Origin: Thermoplasmata archaeon
GTDB taxonomy: Archaea > Thermoplasmatota > Thermoplasmata > Lutacidiplasmatales > UBA184
Assembly (NCBI GenBank): GCA_013044425.1
Contig: JABEUK010000029.1
Location: forward strand, 1-9,146
Direction: 5' to 3'
DNA: 9,146 nt
The position numbers were made by a program, and so were the translations under genes. Positions within the stretch are counted from its first letter, which is position 1. Each line of letters starts with the position of its first letter. The notes beneath the pieces were generated by a model. The model did no database searches and was not told the origin of the DNA. It saw only the letters and a list, made by a program, of their open reading frames with translations. Positions 5,890 to 9,146 of this stretch are shown here, piece after piece.

Positions 5890-6504
5890 ATGAGGAGAGT
5901 GCTGATGATCATGTTCGGAACGCTGGATGGCATAGCTGAGTTCCCGGACTACGGAGCGGAGCCGGGCGCGGCCGCTGAAGAGCCGGAGGATCCCATGTGG
6001 AATCCACGGATGGATTCGATCGATACCCTTCTCCTTGGTCGGCAGGCGTACGTCGCCTGGGCCGGCTTCTGGCCCGCCCAGAAGAACGAACCCTCCAGCA
6101 GCAAGTGGGCAAAGAAATTTTCCCGATTCGCGGATGGAGCGGAGAAGGTAGTCTTCTCTAAGACTCTGAAATCGGCGGACTGGCCGAACTCGCGGATTGT
6201 CCGAGGTGACATCCGCGAAGAGGTCGAACGGATCAAGAAGCTCCCCGGGAAAGACATGGCCCTTGGGGGCGGCCCGAGAATGGCGCAATCCTTCCTTGCT
6301 CAGGACCTTGTTGACGAGCTATTGATCGAAGTGTTCCCCAGCCTTGTCGGGTCGGGTAAACCGCTCTTCAAGGTCAAGTCGGATCCGGACCATGCTGCAG
6401 ACGTCGTCCCTCTCGGCGCCCCTGGCCGTCAGGACTTCAAGCTTCTCGAGAGCAAGCCGCTCAAAGACGGAACGTTGTTCCTCCACTACCGCCGGAACAG
6501 GTAG
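5890..6504 (+). CDS. Dihydrofolate reductase family protein (RibD C-terminal domain-like)
   Basis: The 204-residue cytosolic protein matches the YyaP/YwjB-like branch of the dihydrofolate reductase/RibD-C superfamily of NADPH-binding reductases. Features include an N-terminal strand ending in TLDGIAE (residues 11-17), the block DTLLLGRQAY at 45-54 followed by AGFWP, the strand KVVFSKTL at 86-93, and SRIVRGDI at 101-108. The nucleotide-binding glycine segment DMALGGGPRMAQSFL is at 122-136, and the C-terminal part has FPSLVGSGKPLF at 149-160. The substrate is unknown: members act on folate- or pyrimidine-like compounds or remain uncharacterised, and this is probably not the essential folate enzyme. 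The start is supported by a TATA box 32 bp upstream. The gene appears monocistronic. Such genes are frequently transferred between bacteria and archaea, and the neighbouring pseudogene suggests a mobile or decaying locus, but nothing in the sequence proves transfer. Confidence 0.9.
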   Translation: MRRVLMIMFGTLDGIAEFPDYGAEPGAAAEEPEDPMWNPRMDSIDTLLLGRQAYVAWAGFWPAQKNEPSSSKWAKKFSRFADGAEKVVFSKTLKSADWPNSRIVRGDIREEVERIKKLPGKDMALGGGPRMAQSFLAQDLVDELLIEVFPSLVGSGKPLFKVKSDPDHAADVVPLGAPGRQDFKLLESKPLKDGTLFLHYRRNR

Positions 6505-6915
6505 AGCGGGAGTGGGCCGCTCCTCGAATCGCCAGTTTCGCGGCAACCGCTCCGAGCGGAGGGTGTAAACTGGGTTGCATCTCCCGAGGCGAGGGCGCCG
6601 CGGTGGGCTCCTGACTGCTCAGCTGTCAGAAGGATTCGTCCACCGGCCCATTCGAAGGCGAGTGGCCACCCGATGCCGAGGGACTCGTTACGGACGGGGG
6701 CTACACGGACCGAGTCGCCGGGGACGAACCGGACCCGGGCGCACCCGATGTCGCGCGGGGCGGTTCGCGTAGACCGCGATCGAGGACGTCCTTAGTGATC
6801 TCCAATCGCTCGCCGCGGAACCGGAGAGGTTCTTGGTGCGCTACGGTCCGCACGAGCCGGCCCTCCCGGAGGTGGGCCGCAGGCGCGAGAGCGGCGCGAG
6901 GGATCGTCGTGGACC
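6505..6915. other. Gene-free stretch between the reductase gene and sppA
   Basis: No ORF here is convincing. Two patches look faintly coding. One on the plus strand at about 6776-6925 lacks an ATG and follows a TAG at 6770. The other is on the minus strand downstream of sppA, at about 6710-6905, with a possible GTG start, ending in low-complexity Ser/Pro/Gly. Neither matches a family I know. A short hairpin with stem CTGAC/GTCAG spans 6611-6629 but has no T-run. No tRNA or T-rich terminator is evident. The stretch may hold eroded gene remnants. Confidence 0.5.
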
Positions 6916-7707
6916 CTACCGACGGTAGATTCCGGACTCGAAGACGAGGTCCTCGAGCGAGTTGCGGACGCTCGCGCTGAGTCGATCTCCCATCATCGAG
7001 AAGCCACCGGAAAAGAGACGCTCCAAGAACGGCCGAGGCGGGGCGACATCGATCGCCCTTCCCGCGGGGATGCCCGTCATCTGCGAGAGAGCCTCCAGGG
7101 CCATCTCGCGGTCCCCGAGATCGTCCACGAGGCCGAGATCCCGGGCCCGGGCCCCGGTCCAGAACTCGCCGGTCGCAAGCTCCTGGATCTTCTCGACGGG
7201 CTGCTTGCGCTCCAGCGCCACCAGTTTCACGAATGCGTCGTAATCTTGATGTACGATAGCGGTCAACTTCACTCGCTCCTCCTCGGAGAGGGGCCGTAGT
7301 CCTTGGTAGGCGTCCTTGTGGCGGCCCGCGTGCAGCAGCTCGACCGAGACCCCGACGCGTCGCAAGAGCTCTTGGACCGCGATGTGGGGGAACACGACTC
7401 CGATCGAACCGACATTCGACTCGGGGTAGGCGAAGATCCGGCGCGCCCCCAGCGCTGCCATGTACGCTCCCGAGGCGCCCATGGAGCCGATCGACGCCAC
7501 GACCGGTTTCACCTGGTCGAGTCGCTTGACCGCGAGATAGAGATCCATCGAGGCGACCGCCTCGCCCCCGCCGCTCGAAATGTCGAGGAGGACCCCGCGG
7601 AAGCGCCTCCGCTCCCGGATCGCCTTGAGCATGCGCGTGAACGGCTCGACCGACCGTTCGCGGATCGTGCCGCGGAACTGCACATGGGCCAATCGTTCGC
7701 GCACCAT
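6916..7707 (-). CDS. sppA: Signal peptide peptidase SppA-like serine protease (S49 family)
   Basis: S49 proteases of the SppA type degrade cleaved signal peptides and other membrane-associated substrates with a Ser-Lys dyad. The ClpP-like fold elements are visible: GVLLDISSGGGEAVAS (residues 38-53) forming the oxyanion region, then SIGSMGASGAYMAALGA with nucleophile Ser79, the NVGSIGVV block at 98-105, and general-base Lys131 in AGRHKDAYQG. The Ser-to-Lys spacing of 52 equals that of Bacillus SppA. The 263-residue length matches the short archaeal/Gram-positive class. Unlike most relatives, there is no N-terminal signal or transmembrane helix: the core begins at LAHVQFRGTI, and in-frame sequence upstream of the ATG is Ser/Arg-rich, not hydrophobic. 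The gene diverges from the hypothetical protein at 7828, with a shared TTATAA box in the gap. Confidence 0.92.
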   Translation of the reverse strand: MVRERLAHVQFRGTIRERSVEPFTRMLKAIRERRRFRGVLLDISSGGGEAVASMDLYLAVKRLDQVKPVVASIGSMGASGAYMAALGARRIFAYPESNVGSIGVVFPHIAVQELLRRVGVSVELLHAGRHKDAYQGLRPLSEEERVKLTAIVHQDYDAFVKLVALERKQPVEKIQELATGEFWTGARARDLGLVDDLGDREMALEALSQMTGIPAGRAIDVAPPRPFLERLFSGGFSMMGDRLSASVRNSLEDLVFESGIYRR

Positions 7708-7741
7708 CGGCGGCCTCGAGACCTTCGAAGACCGCCGCGAG

Positions 7742-7747
7742 TTATAA
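7742..7747. promoter_or_regulatory. Palindromic TATA-like box between divergent genes
   Basis: TTATAA is the only AT-rich element in the 120-bp divergent gap and reads the same on both strands. Toward sppA it is about 38 bp from the ATG, giving a leader of about 12 bases. Toward the hypothetical gene it is about 83 bp from the GTG at 7828, giving a leader of about 57 bases. Use in both directions is inference. Confidence 0.45.
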
Positions 7748-7827
7748 TCCCGAGGTAGCCCGGCGCGCTCCGGCTACCGAGGAGCGAGGACGTAACCTCA
7801 TGTCTTGGCCCCCTCTCCCGCCGCAGC

Positions 7828-8268
7828 GTGGAGCTCGAACCTTCGACGCTCGACGCCGCTCGCCCGCCGGCGACCCTCGCGGAGCTCGTCGACTGGTTCG
7901 GAATGCTCAGCTACGGGCTCGTCCTTCTTGAGCCGTACCCGTTGATCGAGGTGCGCGGGGCGGTGGATCGATTTCGCCGGGAGGTCCGCCTGCATTCCGA
8001 TCGTGCGGAGCCCGGCCTCGCGCGCGGCCCGCTCCCGGCCGATCCCCTCGGCCGCCGGCTCACGGAACTGGTCCGGGCGGACCACCGCTGGTTCGAGATC
8101 TCCTTCGACCAGCTCGATTGGTTCCTGCGGATCGCGGAGGAGAACGGCCATGGAGGTAACCGGCAGGCCCTGGGCCAGTACGGCCGCCTTGTGGCGGACG
8201 CCGTCCGCCGGCACCTTGCCGACGAGCGGCTCCTCGCTTCGATGCGCCCGGCGTCCACGAAGCACTAA
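7828..8268 (+). CDS. Hypothetical helical protein upstream of rfcS
   Basis: I do not recognise this 146-residue protein. It is predicted to be mostly helical, without signal peptide, membrane helix, cysteines or known motif. Distinctive parts are [23 protein letters not shown] near residues 17-39, and an amphipathic C-terminal half with [20 protein letters not shown] (about 86-105) and LADAVRR-like helices. Third codon positions are strongly G/C, as in the real neighbours, which supports coding. The opposite strand also stays open, but that frame runs into the rfcS start and looks like a shadow. The start is GTG at 7828, the only in-frame candidate in the open stretch. No Shine-Dalgarno site lies immediately before it. 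The gene ends 34 bp before rfcS and may be co-transcribed with it. Confidence 0.65.
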   Translation: MELEPSTLDAARPPATLAELVDWFGMLSYGLVLLEPYPLIEVRGAVDRFRREVRLHSDRAEPGLARGPLPADPLGRRLTELVRADHRWFEISFDQLDWFLRIAEENGHGGNRQALGQYGRLVADAVRRHLADERLLASMRPASTKH

Positions 8269-8302
8269 TAGCCTGCCCTTCTCCCACCGGTCCAGGCTCT
8301 CC

Positions 8303-9146
8303 ATGGCGGCGCGTCCGTACGAGGCGGTGTGGGTCGAGAAGTATCGCCCCCACTCGCTTTCCGAGATGGCGGGCCAGGAGACGATTATCCCACTGCTGCG
8401 CACGTACGCCGACAAGCGCTCGATGCCCCACCTCCTGTTCGCAGGGCCACCCGGGACCGGAAAGACGACCGCCGCGCTCGCCCTCGCCCGGGACCTCTAC
8501 GGTGAGAACTGGCGCGATAGCTTCCTCGAGCTCAATGCATCGGACGAACGGGGGATCGACACGGTCCGCACGAAGATCAAGGAGTACGCACGAACCGCCC
8601 CGATCGGTGGGGTCGGCTTCAAGCTGCTCTTCCTCGACGAGGCCGACAACCTCACGGCCGAGGCTCAGGCGTCGTTGCGGCGGCTCATGGAGCGCTACTC
8701 GCTCTCGTGCCGGTTCGTCCTCTCGTGCAACTACTCCTCTCGGCTCATCGAGCCGATCCAGTCCCGCTGCGCGGTGTTCCGCTTCCGTGCCTACTCCTCC
8801 GAGGCGATCCGCTCCCAGCTCGAGCGGATCACGAAGGCGGAGGGAAAGCGCGTCGACGATGACGCGTACGATGCGATCCTCGCGGCGGCCGCCGGTGACA
8901 TGCGCCGCGCGACCAATCTGCTCCAGCTCGCAGCCACCCACGCCGACCACGTGACCCGGCAGACGCTGCAGGCGTACACGGCCGTTCCGCTGCGCAGCGA
9001 GGTGGAAGGGATGCTCGGTGCGGCGGTGAAGGGCGACTTCCTCTCCGCGCGCTCGCAGCTCTACGCCCTGTTCACGGACCGGGGCGTCTCGGGCGAGGAC
9101 ATCCTGCGCGCCCTCCACAGCTACCTCGCGGACGACCGCAAGTCGC
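8303..9146 (+). CDS. rfcS: Replication factor C small subunit RfcS (partial, 3' end outside window)
   Basis: RfcS is the AAA+ clamp-loader subunit that, with the large subunit, opens and loads the PCNA sliding clamp at primer-template junctions during replication. The visible 281 residues include the RFC-box start [16 protein letters not shown] (11-26), Walker A GPPGTGKT (48-55), Walker B LLFLDEAD with the DEAD box at 112-115, and sensor 1 in [13 protein letters not shown] (139-151). The SRC arginine-finger motif is at 154-156, and sensor 2 is in the [11 protein letters not shown] segment near 195-205. The collar domain begins about residue 215 and is cut by the window end. The ATG at 8303 fits the family N-terminus. 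An AATA-containing element overlapping the upstream stop codon (8265-8271) lies about 35 bp before the ATG and could be a private promoter. Otherwise the gene is transcribed with the hypothetical gene before it. Confidence 0.97.
   Translation, partial: MAARPYEAVWVEKYRPHSLSEMAGQETIIPLLRTYADKRSMPHLLFAGPPGTGKTTAALALARDLYGENWRDSFLELNASDERGIDTVRTKIKEYARTAPIGGVGFKLLFLDEADNLTAEAQASLRRLMERYSLSCRFVLSCNYSSRLIEPIQSRCAVFRFRAYSSEAIRSQLERITKAEGKRVDDDAYDAILAAAAGDMRRATNLLQLAATHADHVTRQTLQAYTAVPLRSEVEGMLGAAVKGDFLSARSQLYALFTDRGVSGEDILRALHSYLADDRKS

Noticed and set aside
5665..6288. Upstream extension of the methyltransferase frame to an ATG at 6288 (346 codons in total)
   Set aside because: The extension lies antisense to the dihydrofolate reductase family gene and is Arg/Pro-rich without family similarity. 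The methyltransferase homology begins only near 5640.
6611..6629. Hairpin CTGAC/GTCAG considered as a terminator or small RNA
   Set aside because: The stem is only five pairs, the loop nine bases, and there is no T-run; this is expected by chance in a GC-rich stretch.
7798..8415. Minus-strand frame of 205 codons opposite the hypothetical gene and the rfcS start
   Set aside because: It overlaps the certain N-terminus of rfcS and has the biased composition of an antisense shadow; the plus-strand frame has better third-position GC.
8060..9118. Minus-strand open frame of 352 codons opposite rfcS
   Set aside because: rfcS is unambiguous from its Walker A, Walker B and SRC motifs; the antisense frame is Arg/Gly/Glu-rich with no recognisable domain.

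Overview
The window is high-GC DNA from an archaeon, most likely a member of Thermoplasmatota (moderate confidence; no rRNA marker is present). The archaeal assignment rests on four genes: a Taw1-type 4-demethylwyosine synthase, a 53-residue Sec61-beta (SecG) protein, a clamp-loader small subunit (RfcS), and AT-rich TATA-like boxes about 28-32 bp ahead of several start codons. That box spacing implies leaderless or near-leaderless mRNAs. The one clearly internal operon gene, the HAD hydrolase, instead has a strong Shine-Dalgarno site.

Layout, left to right. Taw1 (+, 136-1104) converges on a HAD-family phosphatase (-, 1101-1850), and the two stop codons share a CTAG palindrome. The HAD gene lies 57 bp behind secG (-, 1908-2069), so secG and HAD look like one transcription unit. 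secG diverges from a HIT-family zinc/nucleotide-binding protein (+, 2270-2713). About 200 bp separate their start codons, with a TATA-like box for each direction. Next comes a minus-strand membrane pair, a TauE/SafE-type permease (3330-4202) followed by a DUF1634 protein (2923-3330), joined by a TGATG stop/start overlap.

The middle (4203-5889) is less ordinary. A plus-strand hypothetical protein (4487-5041) converges on a minus-strand composite. That composite is a decaying class I methyltransferase fragment (5248-5664) overlapping, in another frame, a small Met/Gly-rich protein with a degenerate zinc-finger-like segment (5057-5272). A dihydrofolate reductase/RibD-C family protein (+, 5890-6504) follows with its own promoter. 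Positions 6505-6915 hold no convincing gene.

The right end has an SppA-like serine protease (-, 6916-7707) that lacks the usual N-terminal membrane anchor. It diverges from a helical hypothetical protein (+, 7828-8268), which is followed 34 bp later by rfcS (+, 8303 to the window end, cut off). The genes cover housekeeping functions (tRNA modification, protein export, DNA replication), a small-anion transport pair and accessory enzymes. I see no CRISPR array, insertion sequence, tRNA or rRNA, and no clear multi-gene defence system. The shorter gaps (1-135, 2714-2922, 4203-4486, 5665-5889) hold only the promoter-like sites listed or nothing I can name.
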